A stretch of 64,000 nucleotides of DNA. Origin: Porogramme epimiltina. Its lineage: Eukaryota > Basidiomycota > Agaricomycetes > Polyporales > Polyporaceae. The notes beneath the pieces were generated by a model. That model made no database searches. It had not been told where the DNA came from and was given only the letters and a program-made list of their open reading frames with translations. Location: assembly GCA_900155495.1 (NCBI GenBank), contig FTLJ01000335.1, positions 19,611 through 83,610 of the forward strand, in the 5' to 3' direction. Below are positions 36,088 to 48,312 of this stretch, piece after piece (positions within the stretch are counted from its first letter, which is position 1; the number at the start of each line of letters is the position of its first letter). Made by a program: the position numbers and the translations under genes.

Positions 36088-39000
36088 TCAATCGGCTACA
36101 TTCTCTACTCTTCTCGCAGCGGTCCCTGAGAGCGACAGTACAACCTCTAGCATACGTTCCATCCGCGTGAGTTGATCCTCGATATTATCAAAGCGCCTCT
36201 CGATCACAGAAACCCTTGTCTCCAAACCGTCGCGGTCCTCGTTACTGGCAGACATTCCAGTCCGTTGGTAGGGGATACCAGGCGGGATGTAATATGGCTC
36301 CTCCGAAGGTGAACCCCTGGAGCCGCGCCGTGGTGAGAACGGAGAGGTTGTATCACCGGGTTCTCCTGGAGGTATGATGGGGATGTTCGTTTCGTAGATG
36401 CGAAGAAGGGTGTGTGTCTCTTTGTGAACCCCGAGCACGATTCCGCCACGTTCGTCGCACGTGGCGCACACGAAGACATATCCTGCCCGCGAAGCAAAAT
36501 AAGTGGAACGACTTTAGAACAGGCGACGGAATGTGTATATTCACCTGTGCATTCAACGCACATCCAACAGGGTAGCGTAATGTCGGCGTCGCACCCGATA
36601 CAAGTGCACTTCTCGGGAAAGCCCTCGTCGAGGGATGACCTCCGTCTCGTGGGTGGGCCGAAGGGGTAGTTGGGCGCGGACGCAGTGGGGAAGGGGCCAA
36701 ACCTCAGATTTGGCGATCGTTCTTCCGGGGTGACGAAAGTGCCGTCGGGCTCTGAAAGCGATGGCGAGATGATCTCTTCTGGCTCCTCGCTGTACTTGTA
36801 GAAGGTCGAGGCGCGTGTGTCTTCATGCGTGTCGGAGGCCGGTATGGAGCTACTATCGTCTATCTCTTCGAGGAGGGCTGGTAAGGGTGGCGAGACACGG
36901 AGTATAGAACTCCCAGAGGGAGCCCTGCCCGAAGCTACCGGACTAAAGTCGTCATCAAGCTCGGTCCTCTCGCTGATCGGGGACAGGAGGTGCGGGGCGG
37001 CGTAATCGGTATCCGTTTCCGCGATAGACGAGGAGGATTCCCAAAGGTAGTCATGGGAATTTAAGGCAGCAATCCGGTCGGCAACCCGCAAAGCTAGAGG
37101 GGTGAGGAAGGTCGTGGACCCGTCCAGGTTATTCCGTACGATTGACGCCGACCACTCTAGTACGCGTGTCTTGACCACGCAAGAGAGGTTGTATGTCGCC
37201 AAACATTCTGGGTTTCCACACATCACTGTTGGGGAAGGGAAGGACGAGCAACACCGCAGGCACGGTATATGTGAACGCAAGACGCGTCCGCACCCAATAG
37301 TAGATCCTTGAATGCCGCAAGCGGAGTATAGATAGGGAAAGCGGTGGGGTTCCATCGACATCCCGCAGGCCGCGTGTAGCTCTGCAGGGGTAACGTTGCG
37401 CAAGAGCTCTGCAAACTCGTCGACGTCGTCAGGATGCAGAGGTCCGGAGGCCCTCCTGAGCGATAATGAGGCTAATCGGCGACGCTTCTCGAGACGTGAC
37501 CTCACGAAGCGGGTAGAGAAGTTGCGCTGCTGGACCTGGAATAACGTCGCGTCGGTGGCAAATTTCCATAAGGCTCTTGCTTTGTTCTCTTCGAGGGCCA
37601 CAGAAGTCGGGTAGAAGGCCATAATCTCCGGTGGAACGTCCCTCTTCATCGTCACGGTGAAGGCGTTTGGGTCGTTTATATCTTGGCTGAAGCAGCCCTT
37701 CCCCGCTAGCGTATTGCCATCAGGAGAGAGGTACAGTCGGTAGTACTCGTCCATAAGATTTCCTGAATTGTAGGTGATGGTGACAGAGTAGACTGTCGTA
37801 TCGTTTTCTTCCCGGGAGCAAGTCGCTGAAACGTCGACATGGGTACACGCCCACGGAAACTGGAGAATAGGGGAAGCGATGAGGCGGTCGCCGCTGTCGC
37901 AAGTGTGGAACCGGAAGCTGCATATAGCAATGGCCCCTTGGGCGTCAAATTCCGGTTGATGGGTGATACGACCTGTCCATTGTCCGATGCTATCGAGTGA
38001 CCGATGAGCCAGAGAGAACAGGAAGGACATCAAATGAACGAACATTGGTTTCAGAGGTCTCTCCACGTCTCCCATATCGCGTACATCCACCAATCTATCG
38101 TCCACAAGAGGGTAGTAGTCTTCGGAATGTGTCGGATACTTCAAAATGTTTGGCTCGATGTCCTCTGTCATGTCCCTTGATGTGTTTTCTGACTCATTTA
38201 ACTCTAAGTTCTTTGGGCGGAGAGGGGGGGTGAAGGCAAAGCCGAACTGGAGACGCGGAGTGCACTTAGTCTTCGAGATTATATATATGAGGGTGGGGGC
38301 TTCTTACTATTCCGCACGCGAACTCTTCTATCTCTTGGTGAACCACAAGGCGTCGCTGTGTGAAGAGCGCTGTATTATCATATAAATCAATGAATGTGCG
38401 TTCATAGATTGCCATACAATACTCACTATGTATATCTGCGTTACGCATCGCAAATGCATCCGAAAGGAGATTGACCGAGTTCTCAGCGGCCACCAGCTCG
38501 TCGGAATGAAGAATATATCTTCGCGCGATCTTGATTATCTTGCACTGGTGAATGAGGAGAAGATATAGGAGCGGAAATAGGTTCTATGAAGTATCCGAGC
38601 GTCAGCACGAGAATCGCAGGAAGCAAAGTAGGAAGCAATCATACCCTCTCCAATCCTCTGCGGCCGTTGATGAACGCGATAGTGTCCAAGGCGTCGAGAT
38701 CGTACTTCGCCGTTTCTAAGCCCTGTCGCAGACGAGTTTCCTCTGCGACCAAATGTTTCTGAAAACGAGGCAATAGAAAGGCGTCGGAGTTCCTGTGGAA
38801 TGACTGTGTCATCCGCTCCACCAAAGGTATGACTACAGAGAGATATCTTGTGACCTCAGGAACATTGGGGTGCCGTATGTCGCGAATGAGGCTTTCCATC
38901 TGCTGCAGAAGGGCGAGTATCTTCTCCCTGTACGCCGTCATAGCGACCTGCCAGCCTTCGAAGTGGCGTCAGTGTCACGCGGAAAGCGAAACTTGGAGCA

Positions 39001-41147
39001 TTATGGTTACAACGCACCTACTGCCCAGAACGCGAGCCAGTGTAACAAACTGTTGGGATTTATAAGCATATCTAGTAGCAACGTGATGAGGAGGTTAACA
39101 GACCTCCATCCCTGCGGTCGGGACGTCGTGAACTGGTTCACCTCCTGAATGGTAACGAATCCAGAGGTGTCCGCATCGAGTGCTTCAATGATAGGCTGGA
39201 GGTGCATAAGATCGATGTACTGAAGTGTCCAAGCGTCATCTTCATCTGTTGGTCGTGCCCCTTCTGTCCTAATTCCGTGATTCTTATCATCCACCTTTTG
39301 AAGGTAATGATCGTGGATGGCAAGAACAAGATGTCGGGCTTTCACAATCCCACGCCAGCGCTGTATGCACGCAGTGTGATCAAACTACTTTATGAAGCTA
39401 AGAAGTAATGGGCGCACCATATCTTTCCAGATATCATATAGATCCTATGCCAAATCAGCAGCTACTCTCGATCGTGGAATGAATAGACATACAGGGTCAA
39501 CAATCCTCTCGTGTGGCCCAGCGAGAACAGATTTGATCACCCGGTCTCCCTCGTGCACGACGATCTTGCGCATTTCCTCCGTAATCTCGCGTTGGAGGAT
39601 CTCAAACTTGCGCTCGAAAGAATCGAAGTTCTTTCGGATCGCGGTTGATGGTGCTTCCGCGAGTTCTTCGTGCAGTCGCCGCAGCTCCTCGCCTGCGTCG
39701 TCTTCCGGCTCTGGAGGTGGCAGACTGTGATAGGGTTGGCTCTGAACTGCCCTTGGAGTCCCGTACGCCTCACGCAGATCGCGACTATATCCGGGTTCTG
39801 GAGCTGAGTATGGCCAACTACCAGGAGGTGGCGGCAGAGTAGGGTACCCCGGGCCTCCAGACCCCGCCGGCAGTGGCGAAGGATAGTAGGGGCTCCCGTT
39901 TGGGGTCGCGTGCTGAGGTCGTGACGCTGGCGGCGGTCGCGACTTTGAGCCGTACCGCGAGTTGTTTGCACTCGTGCGCTTGGAGGTACGCGATGCTTCT
40001 GCAGAGCGAGAGTAGGTGTATGCCCAGTCCGAGGTTCGACTTCCTGAAGCGCCGGCTGGTGCGCTGCGACGGGGGGCGGAGCCAAACCCAGGGACGAGAT
40101 CAGCCCGCCCAGGAGACGTGTTGTCTATGACACCCTCACGGTAGAGAAGGTGTGCTAAAGTGTCTGATTTCTGGAGAGCCGCATCCGCACCACCCGCTTG
40201 TTTAACGAACTTGGAGAGCATGCGGTGTTCTTGAGAGACAGTCTTCTCGAAGAATTCCACGATGAGATCCATCCTGTAGTTGGTATCATGCGTCAGACTA
40301 TAGGGAGACGGTCGCGAAAGTAGCACTCGCCTCGACATGAGCATATCCAGCTTATCATTCACACGATCGACGGCCATCCCTGTGTGTACGGACATCCTGA
40401 AGCTGAACTCGGCTTTCCTATCGACGAAGAGCTGAATGAAGCCCCTTAGAGTTTCGTCCCATACCGCCCCCTTCAGAACCTTTACGAGAAGACGCTTCTT
40501 GGAGTATGCATCACAAGCGTTGGCGCACTCCTTGATATCTGCCGCGGTTTTTCGGATAAGGCTTTCAAGTCGTGCGCCGATTGTCAACCCATCTCTTGCT
40601 ACATGGGTCGGCCGCACGCTCTCTAGCCTGGACGCTGTGAATCAGTCGGGCAAAGGGCGAGAAAAATACAGATTATGAGACGCACTGCAGCAACACCGAC
40701 ATCATGTTCTTCATCTCGAGGAAGAGCAGATTGACCTTCTTGTCGTTGTCGCGTCGTTTCACTTCGAGTTCGATTATGACTTTAAACGCTCCTACGGCGA
40801 CTAAAAAGGGAGCAATTCCCATCAGCACCCCCTCAGTGATACGAACATAAACACTCACTCCCGACAAACGGATGGATCTTGGAGACTTCATCTAGGGCTT
40901 TCACGAGTGATGGAAGACCCTCAAGGAGCGTATTTACGCTGCTCATCAGTAGCTCTGCGCCACCGCTCTCTCCCGCCCCGCTGCTGACCGAATTGACAGT
41001 TTCGGCGGCTTTGGAGAGTGAGGACTCGGGACGGGTCCTCGTTGCAACCGCAGCCGAGGCATCATTCAGGACCTGCTCTGCGTTCCGCACATCTTCTGCT
41101 GAAGACGGTATGTGTTTCGGGTCAGTAGTGTTTGGTAGGCCGGACAT
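36088..41147 (-). CDS. Large EF-hand and ZZ-type zinc-finger protein, paralogue 1 (1444 aa)
   Basis: Uncharacterised Agaricomycete family. Exons (plus coordinates): 36088-36482, 36545-37989, 38044-38210, 38308-38369, 38427-38583, 38645-38955, 39018-39049, 39104-39360, 39418-39444, 39493-40273, 40331-40627, 40686-40800, 40859-41147. The N-terminal helical region (SKIHPFVG, AVGAFKVIIELEVKRRDNDK, EMKNMMSVLLQL) resembles the all-alpha N-terminal domains of fungal STAND/NLR-like proteins. A disordered Pro/Ser/Tyr insert follows, then EGDRVIKSVLAGPHERIVDP. A canonical EF-hand loop, DADTSGFVTIQE, lies near residues 565-576. Next is a beta-rich region of unknown fold. A cysteine cluster around residues 1293-1335 (CIGC, CWMCVEC, CATC, HKETH) looks like a ZZ finger, and the C-terminus is coiled-coil. 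Two introns are in frame and may be retained. The two apparent ORF blocks are one gene because paralogue 2 is continuous. Calcium-responsive signalling is inferred. Confidence 0.8.
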
Positions 41148-41195
41148 GAGATGGGAGAGCGTGGCAGGCCAACGGTGGTCCAGTAGCCTAGATGG

Positions 41196-41202
41196 ATATA
41201 TA
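41196..41202 (-). promoter_or_regulatory. TATA box of EF-hand paralogue 1
   Basis: ATATATA, read TATATAT on the minus strand, about 49 bases before the ATG, implying a very short leader. The paralogue at 49767 has the same element in nearly the same place. Confidence 0.45.
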
Positions 41203-41902
41203 GGGCGGCGATGAGGCTGAGGAAGCTGTGCTCTGGAGTCAATCGATGGTGAGAGCTTACTTACGATATGCCGTCGCTGCGCACGCGTACAGTGCGGTGA
41301 CAGTGGTCAGGAACTACCACGAGGCCGACATTGGGCGGGACCTGTGTCCAACCGGCACTGCCTTATACTATATTATTCCCCTCGTGCTGGGGCAAGGCTT
41401 GGCCTTGCTGGTGGCTGTATGTCGTGCAGACTACGGTAGTCGTGCATATGGGACTTTCCACTGCGCACAGAGAGGTGTGTTAGCATATGTAGCGGGTTGC
41501 GTGCGCCCGGAGATCAAGGAGAATTCCATAGGAACGCGCCGAGATGAAATTGACTAAACCTACCTCAGATGGTCCTCGTATCATTGATGCGGAGTCGATC
41601 CAGACGTGGCGCACGCACGCTCCAGAAGTAGAAAAGGGTTGTTCGAAGTGACGGCCCGCGGGACGCCAGTGCTATACAATGCTGAATTGAGTTTTGCCAT
41701 AAGTAGTGGACTGGACGTGATGGCGGTACAGAGAGAAGGGCCGGCAGCTACAAGCGCCCATTCGCCCTCTTCGACCGGAACCGCGACCATCGCCACAACC
41801 AAATGTGTGCAAGATCTCAAATCTTGGCGACTGACGACTAGAAAAGGGCTTTCACTCTACACGTAGCTCACTATAGCTAAGACAACCCAACCCCTCGTTT
41901 CA
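41203..41902. other. Divergent promoter region, EF-hand 1 and PTAR1-like genes
   Basis: About 700 bases shared by two divergent genes. Two frames of 79 and 109 codons show no recognisable domain and are probably chance. Confidence 0.45.
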
Positions 41903-43093
41903 ATGGGTTCAGACAACGCGCTCAGCGACAAGCTGGGTGTACTCTTGAACAAGCCTCCGTGAGTACGTGCAATCCCTCTCCCTGCGTCTTCTCGCGATCT
42001 CAGGAGGCTGACGCGACACATATCCTACAGGATATCTATCGACTCACTGCCCGGTGATCCGTCATTATGGCTTGCAGACGCCCCGTCGGAGCACTCCCCC
42101 TTTCTCTTTGTCGACCAAAATCTCGGTGTTCCACAGAAACTAGCGTACAAAGCATTCATGGACGCCATCCCGCGGTTCCGTCGCGTTCGGACCCTTCTGT
42201 CTCCTTACAGGATGCATATAACCCCTCAGACGATCGCTAATAGCGATATTCAAGAGCTCATCTCGACATCCGCCATACTCCTGTTTGTCAACCCCGCGCA
42301 TCAAAGCGCACTCAACGTGCGGAAACGCCTCATCTACCACGGATCCCTTGCCCCCGCACACGAGCTCAAGTTCACAGATGCGCTCCTCACGCTACGCGAA
42401 GGCGCGAAGCAGTCCATCCTCTGGCACTACCGCAGATGGCTCCTCCGGCGCATCCACCCCCCACACCCCGACCTCGCGCCCCCATCCTCTCACGCGCGCC
42501 CCGGGGACGACGGCGACACGCTCGGCGCGACGGCCCTCCCTCCCAGCGCGTTCCGCGCGGAGTTCGCCGCGGTCGAGCGCGCGTGCGAGCTCTACCCGCG
42601 CAACTACCACGCGTGGGCGCACCGCGCGGCGTGCCTCGACGCGCTCGTCGCGAGCCTCCGCTGCGCGCCCTCGCGGGCGCTGGGGGAGGTGCTCGCGGAG
42701 GAGCGCGCGCGGGCGCGCGTGTGGGTCGAGCGGCACGTCGCGGACTACTCGGGCGCGCAGTACGTCTGCAGGCTCGAGCGCGCGCTTGTGGACGCAGGGC
42801 TAGCGGACACTCTCGCAGGCGAGATGGTGTGCTCAGCGGCGGAGGGGGAGCGCGGGGCGCACGGGGACGAGGTGGCGGCGCACGCGCTGGGGCTCGTGCG
42901 CGCGTATCCGATGCACGAGGCGCTCTGGCTCTACCTACGTGGTGCGCTGGGACTGGCGGCGGCAGGTGACGCTGAGGGGGAAGCGCGAGGCGTGGCGGAG
43001 GGAGTCCTCGTGAGGGGGGCTAATGAAGCTGCGCGCGGCGCTTGGGCTCACGCGGTCCGCTTTTTGGCGTGGACGTTCAGAGAGGCGAGTTAA
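41903..43093 (+). CDS. Protein prenyltransferase alpha-subunit repeat protein (PTAR1-like, 372 aa)
   Basis: Alpha-helical repeat protein related to the alpha subunits of farnesyl- and geranylgeranyltransferases. PTAR1 proteins are thought to act in Rab or SNARE prenylation and Golgi traffic. Exons are 41903-41958 and 42031-43093 (372 aa). Two prenyltransferase alpha repeats are clear: KQSILWHYRRWLLRR and YPRNYHAWAHRAACLDAL, plus a degenerate third near RAYPMHEALWLYLRGAL. The catalytic function needs a beta subunit that is not encoded here. The second half is extremely GC-rich at third positions, so other frames stay open over it. An alternative would be a canonical RAM2 or BET4, but the long N-terminal region before the repeats argues for PTAR1. 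Confidence 0.8.
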
Positions 43094-43679
43094 CTCCGTT
43101 TTGGCTCGACGGAGTGGGAGTGCTGATGAAGCGCGCAGGATAAGGCGATCGGTATAAACGCCGCGGTCGTGCGCCGGGTGGCTGCGGTCGCCGAGCGGGA
43201 CGTCGCTGTGTCGTCTGCTGCGGAGCTTCTCAACGCCCTGCGGCACCAGTAGCATATCCTCGGGGCTGGAGAGTGAGGCATTTTCTCGGGACAGAAGGAT
43301 CAGGCTTGCAGTGAGACTCGGCCCTCGTTTTTGTGGACTACTGTATTTACAGTACGTTGCGGTTAGTTAGAACAAGTGTAGTGTACAGGCACACGGACAG
43401 GGTGCAGAAATTATAGACAGTGAAGACGGAGAGGACGGAAAGGCCCAGAGAGAGCGGCACCGTTGCCCGCACGCCGCGAATCTGTACTGTAACAGGTACT
43501 AAAGGAGAGTTCGGCCCGATAAGTCGCATGAAAGGTGATGACGCTGTATGACGGAAATGCCAGGAATGATGCATGGTGGTGTAGTTGTATATGTCGCAGT
43601 GGAGGGGGGCAAGAAACGATACGCGCAAGACATCGACTGTCTGCTCCGTTCGCCCGGGGGTGATGTATGGTGGATGCAG
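43094..43679. other. Convergent intergenic region
   Basis: 3' flanks of the PTAR1-like and SWIB genes; short frames only. Confidence 0.5.
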
Positions 43680-44576
43680 TTATGAGGCAGCCTCGGTCTG
43701 GGCCTCGTAAAGATGTCTGCAGACGGGCCGAGATGTTGAGGTGGGTGTCCATCTTCGAAGAATCATGCAAGCACTCACTGGCCGAGTTCTTTGTTCATCT
43801 TGAACATGTCGATTCGGTCACACTTGAAGATGGCGCGGAATGCATCATCGCACACGATTTCGCGCTTGTTCGATGGGTTCTGCATGTTGTTTGCCTTGAT
43901 GTGATCCCAGAGAAGCTTGACTACCTGCGTGCGCGCAAGTTTCTCTGACTGAAGAAGATTACCGAGGGGCTCGCTGCAACAAAGTCCCTCAGCCCATGCA
44001 TACGTGACCACACGGTGGCTGGACGCACCTGAGCAGATACTCCTTTTTGAAACCGCCGCCGCCCCCACCGCTGCGTTTCTTCTTAGGCTTCGCTGCGCCA
44101 TCGTCCCCATCATCGTCCGAGTCCACCGTTGCGGAGCTCTTCTTGGCCTTGCGGGTCTTCTTCGTGCCGTTGGGCTTAGTAGCCGCAGCACGGGAGCCTC
44201 GAGCCCCGCGATTGTACTCGCTCTGGAGCTGGCGCGCGAGCTCCTCGTCCGCGAGCTCCTGCTTCGTCTTCGTCTTCTTGGCTTTCTTCGTGGGCGCGGA
44301 AGACGCGCCAGGCGACGCGTCGCTGGCCTTGCGCTTTGTGCCGTGCGGCTCGTCGTCGTCATCCGCTTGGTGGGCGGAGCTGATCTCCTCGTAGACACGG
44401 GCAATGACCTCGTCTATGGAGTCCTTCTGGGTCTTGACGAACTCGGGGGAGAGGGAGGGGTCGAGCTCGAGGAGCTGCTTGCGGACGCGTTTGGCACTGA
44501 TCGTGGCGAGGTCGATGCCAGGCGCGGAGAGGATCTGGCGAATCTTGGGCTCGAGTGCCTGGATAGCAGCGTCCAT
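43680..44576 (-). CDS. DEK C-terminal and SWIB/MDM2 domain protein, UAF30-like (259 aa)
   Basis: Nuclear protein related to yeast Uaf30/Spp27, a subunit of the RNA polymerase I upstream activating factor that supports rDNA transcription. Exons are 43680-43716, 43779-43973 and 44029-44576 (259 aa). Residues 1-60 form a DEK_C-type domain (IRQILSAPGIDLATISAKRV). A Lys/Asp/Ser-rich linker with nuclear signals follows (APTKKAKKTKTK, KPKKKRSGGGGGGFKKEYLL). The SWIB domain at about 185-255 carries TQVVKLLWDHIKANNMQNPS, NKREIVCDDAFRAIFKCDRI and MFKMNKELGQHLYEAQ. The last exon is just 37 bases and ends AQTEAAS. The start at 44576 is the Met just before the DEK_C domain; the frame upstream runs into a GC-rich tract with undetermined bases. 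Confidence 0.9.
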
Positions 44577-44764
44577 TGCGGCTGGTGCGTGGGCGAGGGG
44601 GGCAGTGGGGATGGCGGGGACGGCGGGGCGGCGACGAGGGCAGACGCGACGGCGAGCTCGGGGACGAGGACGACGGCGGCGGAAAGGTTTGGGAGGTGTG
44701 CCGCGGCGAGCGCCGTGTGCACGTGCACGTTTCCTATCCGGGGCGGGCGGGGCGGGGTGGTGGC

Positions 44765-44785
44765 NNCGGGGGGGGGGGGGGGGGG
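44765..44785. other. Undetermined bases next to an 18-G homopolymer
   Basis: NN at 44765-44766 is followed by one C and 18 consecutive G residues (44768-44785). The true length of this tract is uncertain, so no frame crossing it should be trusted. It lies in the divergent promoter region between the SWIB and F-box genes. Confidence 0.9.
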
Positions 44786-45793
44786 ATGATGCCATCCCCG
44801 CCCCGAGGCCGGATGCAGTTCGCGGCCGCCCCTTGGTCCCGACCACGACATTGATCTGCCACCCCGCCGTTGCCGGCTCCATCCCTCCCGTCGCCAACGC
44901 CTTCCTCGTCGTCGTTCTTCACGTCTACCGACTCCTCCACCGTCAGTGGCGGTGACGTTGTGGATCCAAGCAGTGCCATCGCGCAGCAGCACGGCAGCGC
45001 AGGTGAGTTTCCTCTGATTCCAACGCCCCAGCGCCTTGCCAGGAACTCTCCGTTCCGCGCCTTCTTCCCGCTTCCATCCCGCTGTGGCGCACACCTTGCC
45101 CTCTTTTCGCACCGTCTATCCGCACGCCCCGCCGCATGCGCGTCCGCGCGAGGCTGGCTGTGTCCCTCGGCAGCGATGGGAACGGGCGACGCGTGCTCGC
45201 GTCCGCCTTCACTTCGGTGCCAGCGTGCTTCTCTGTGCCTGTCCTAAATCACCTGCATCTCACACTGCGCCCGTGGTTAGGGAACGCCGCCGGCCTCTCT
45301 ACCTCAGCCCTGCAGGGCTCGAGAGCCGATAGCTGTCAGTGTCCTCATAAGTCCTACCCAGATCGATGCCGCATCTGGATCGATGTACTCTGCGCGTCCC
45401 ATGGACGTCATGCCCTACTCGTGGGCTTGGGTCTCCGGGTTACGGGCACGGCTCTCGGAGGTTTCACCGTACCACCACATCCCATTGACCCACCTTCGTT
45501 ATGGTCGCCGGGAGTCTAGGGACCCCAGGTAGATCTTTCCGCCGAGTTCATATCGGCAGCAGAGACACCAGCGACCAGATGACACCACCGGCATCGCGTC
45601 ACAAGCGAACTCCATAATTCGCAGTTTCTGGCATCCATGAGGGAGACAAGATGTGTCGTGGTGTTCATCCGCGGTACCGGTGTCAAGCCTCGACGCGTCT
45701 TACTTCTCCCGCTTATGATCCTCTCCCTCCGCCGACGTAACCGTGTACAACGAGGGCATGCCGGCGCCCTGCGCCGCTTATCGGTCCATGCGG

Positions 45794-45801
45794 TATATAT
45801 A
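45794..45801 (+). promoter_or_regulatory. TATA box of the F-box gene
   Basis: TATATATA about 95 bases upstream of the ATG at 45896. Confidence 0.5.
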
Positions 45802-45895
45802 CGCCCTCGTCGGCCCCTCCATGTAGCTTGCATCAATTTTATCTCTTTTGCCCATCTTTGCCCCCGATCGTTGACGCCTTCCTAGACCTACCGCC

Positions 45896-48312
45896 ATGCT
45901 CATGCTCGAAGCCCTCCCGCTCGAGCTCCTCCTGAGGGTTCTAGCCTACCTCCCCCTCCAATATTTGCGAAGCTTGCGCCTGACCTCGCGCGCATGGAAC
46001 GCCTTCTTCCTCGCGAACGAATCCTCCATTTACCATCAAGCCGCTCTCCTCCACAACTTCACCGACTCCATGCGCACGCTCCCGGAGGCGAAAGAAGCAC
46101 ACCCGTTGGATTTTCTTCAGGACGTCACGGATTGGTATCACTATTGTGAGTGTCTCATTCGTGACGCGGGACAACGTCACCAATACTTGGGCTCCTTAGG
46201 TCGGAAATACTTTCAGCTTCAAATGAACTGGTTCGGCCGCGGAACGGCGTCCGTCAAGCTCTACGGCGACAATCCCTGTGACGTTTTCCGTATCAAAGTG
46301 GACGAGCAACATGGTCTTCTCATCACTACCCACGAGTTCGGAGGTCTCACGGTGTTCGATCTCGAGACGACGGAGGTCTTATGGAAGCTATCAATGGTGC
46401 GTGAGCGAATCACCTTGGGGGCACTGCCATTGGCCTGACGGTCGACCTCGCAGACCTACGTTCGCCGTTTTGCCCATTGCGAATACGAGAACGGATTCCT
46501 CATCTTCGACCGATCAGGGCCATATCAGGAAATCTGGCGACTCGAATCCGTTTATGATGAAGCCGAAGAACCCACCATCTGTCGCCCCGTCGAACTTCAG
46601 ATGCAAGCATGGAAAACGGCCGCGCATCGTTATGCCTCTCCAGGGAACCGTGGACATTTTCGACCATGGGCGTACATCCAGTCCCCGGACTTTGTGCGCG
46701 CATATCGATTCGTCTACCCGAACTTGGTGGTATGTGGGCTCAGGGCTGCATTCGTGTGGGACGTGCGCACCGCGGAGATTGTCCTCCAAATCGACAACGT
46801 TCAGGGCAGCGCCGGAGCGGGGGATATCAACTACGTGGAGATGAGTGGGATTCATGTCTTCGTATGCTCAACATCGGCTCTGCGGATCTTCAGTCGTCGA
46901 GACGGCTCGTTGATCTACGAAATTCCGTCCTACCAACTCGTATACTCCGACGTCCGGCTCGCGGTCCAGTTGGATACTGCTCGTGCGCGATATCACCTCG
47001 CCGAGCCAGACGAAGCCATTGCGCTGCCCGCGGAACCTACCCTCTCGACGGCACTGTACACGGCGTCTTACGCTGAGTTCTCCGCAGGCATGTTTATGCC
47101 ATCTCATCTCTAGTTCTAGGAAAACTTACGCTGGTGACTAGTGCACGTCTCGCGGGACGGTCGAGACCTTGCTGCACAGTTGAGCGACAGCCGCCTCATC
47201 GTCATTCGCGACTTCCAACGCGTCATCCGCGGCGAAGTGTCTCTCAAGGCGGCAACCCTCGAGTCTGGCAAGACGATTCCTCGCCATGGCGGCGACGACG
47301 AACATTTCTCGCAGTACCTCGCGTACGAACACGGTCGTCTTGGTCTCGCCACGGCGCGTGTCCCTCCCCTCGCCATCCCGTCTTCGTTCTCTTGCTCATT
47401 GTCCCTCAGACCACCGGAATCTACACTGCGACACTCGATCCAACATATCACGGCCTGATCGACGAGGACCTCGTGTCCTCCGGCAAGCGGCGCGTCCACG
47501 GGGTCCCGCAGTCATCCATCGACAAGGGCCTCTCGTTCCCGTACCTCACGTTCACGTCGCTCCCGTTCTACCACGACCGCCGCCAGCTCGCGAAGGTGAC
47601 ATGCGCGCAGATCACGGAGACGAAGTTGTTCTTCGTGTGGGACGCGATGTATAGCCCCGAGAGCATCGACTTCTTCCGGCGGATCGGCATGATCGGCTCG
47701 CAGTCGCCCACGCTCGAACCCACGGCGCCGCTCACGGTTGTCAACGACGACGTCGATATCGGAGTGGGTGTAGGAGGTGTAGGACAGGACGAGGACTCTG
47801 ATTCGGACGAGGACATGGGCGGGCACCACCATGAAGACGATGACGATGACGAGTTTAATCTGTTCACGACTGCGGACACCGTCGCAGCGGACGCGGCGGC
47901 GGCTGCCGTCGCCCAAGCAGCCGCTCAAGCCCAACCCGACAGTCCTATGGAAGAGGACTTCTGGGAGCCTGCGGAGACGCAAGCGTTGCTTCCGGTGGAC
48001 ACTCCGGGCGCGGGTTCATCGAACGCGCTCACACAAGGGAATGTTGCCGTCGAAGACGACTTCTCTAGCGACGGAAGCTCGGAGGAAGAGTGGGAGGATG
48101 CTAACGCTGGGCCGGACTCGGACGCGGAATCGGACGGTGGCGCGGCCGCCGCCCCGCAGGCTGGCGCGCGTCGTCCCTCCCCGCCTCCAGCGAATGCTGA
48201 ACGTGAGTTTTGCATCTTGTTTCATGCGTTTTCGTGTTGCTCATGGCTGTGGTGTGTAGAGAGCTATAAAACGGGGCCTATCGTGTTTTGTGTCGACTTC
48301 AGCCCGCGATAG
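45896..48312 (+). CDS. F-box protein with beta-rich repeat region and acidic C-terminus (about 712 aa)
   Basis: Probable substrate receptor of an SCF ubiquitin ligase. Exons are 45896-46145, 46200-46396, 46454-47087, 47142-47353 (or to 47359), 47410-48202 and a short last exon starting about 48260. The F-box is at residues 1-45 (ALPLELLLRVLAYLPLQYLR SLRLTSRAWN). The middle has WD/propeller-like strands (LYGDNPCDVFRIKVDEQHGL, VCGLRAAFVWDVRTAEIVLQ, VHVSRDGRDLAAQLSDSRLI), perhaps a degenerate beta-propeller. The C-terminus is acidic and low in complexity (DEDSDSDEDMGG HHHEDDDDD and DDFSSDGSSEEEWED). The third intron needs a GC donor (GCATGT at 47088). The fourth donor is ambiguous (GC at 47354 or GT at 47360). 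The 3' end is the least certain part. Substrate unknown. Confidence 0.78.

Noticed and set aside
38171..38307. EF-hand paralogue 1 read as two separate genes
   Set aside because: The same junction in paralogue 2 is a normal 55-base intron joining both parts. In paralogue 1 a 97-base intron with a pyrimidine tract restores the frame.
42392..42969. Overlapping frames over the PTAR1-like gene
   Set aside because: Compositional shadows of a GC3-rich exon.
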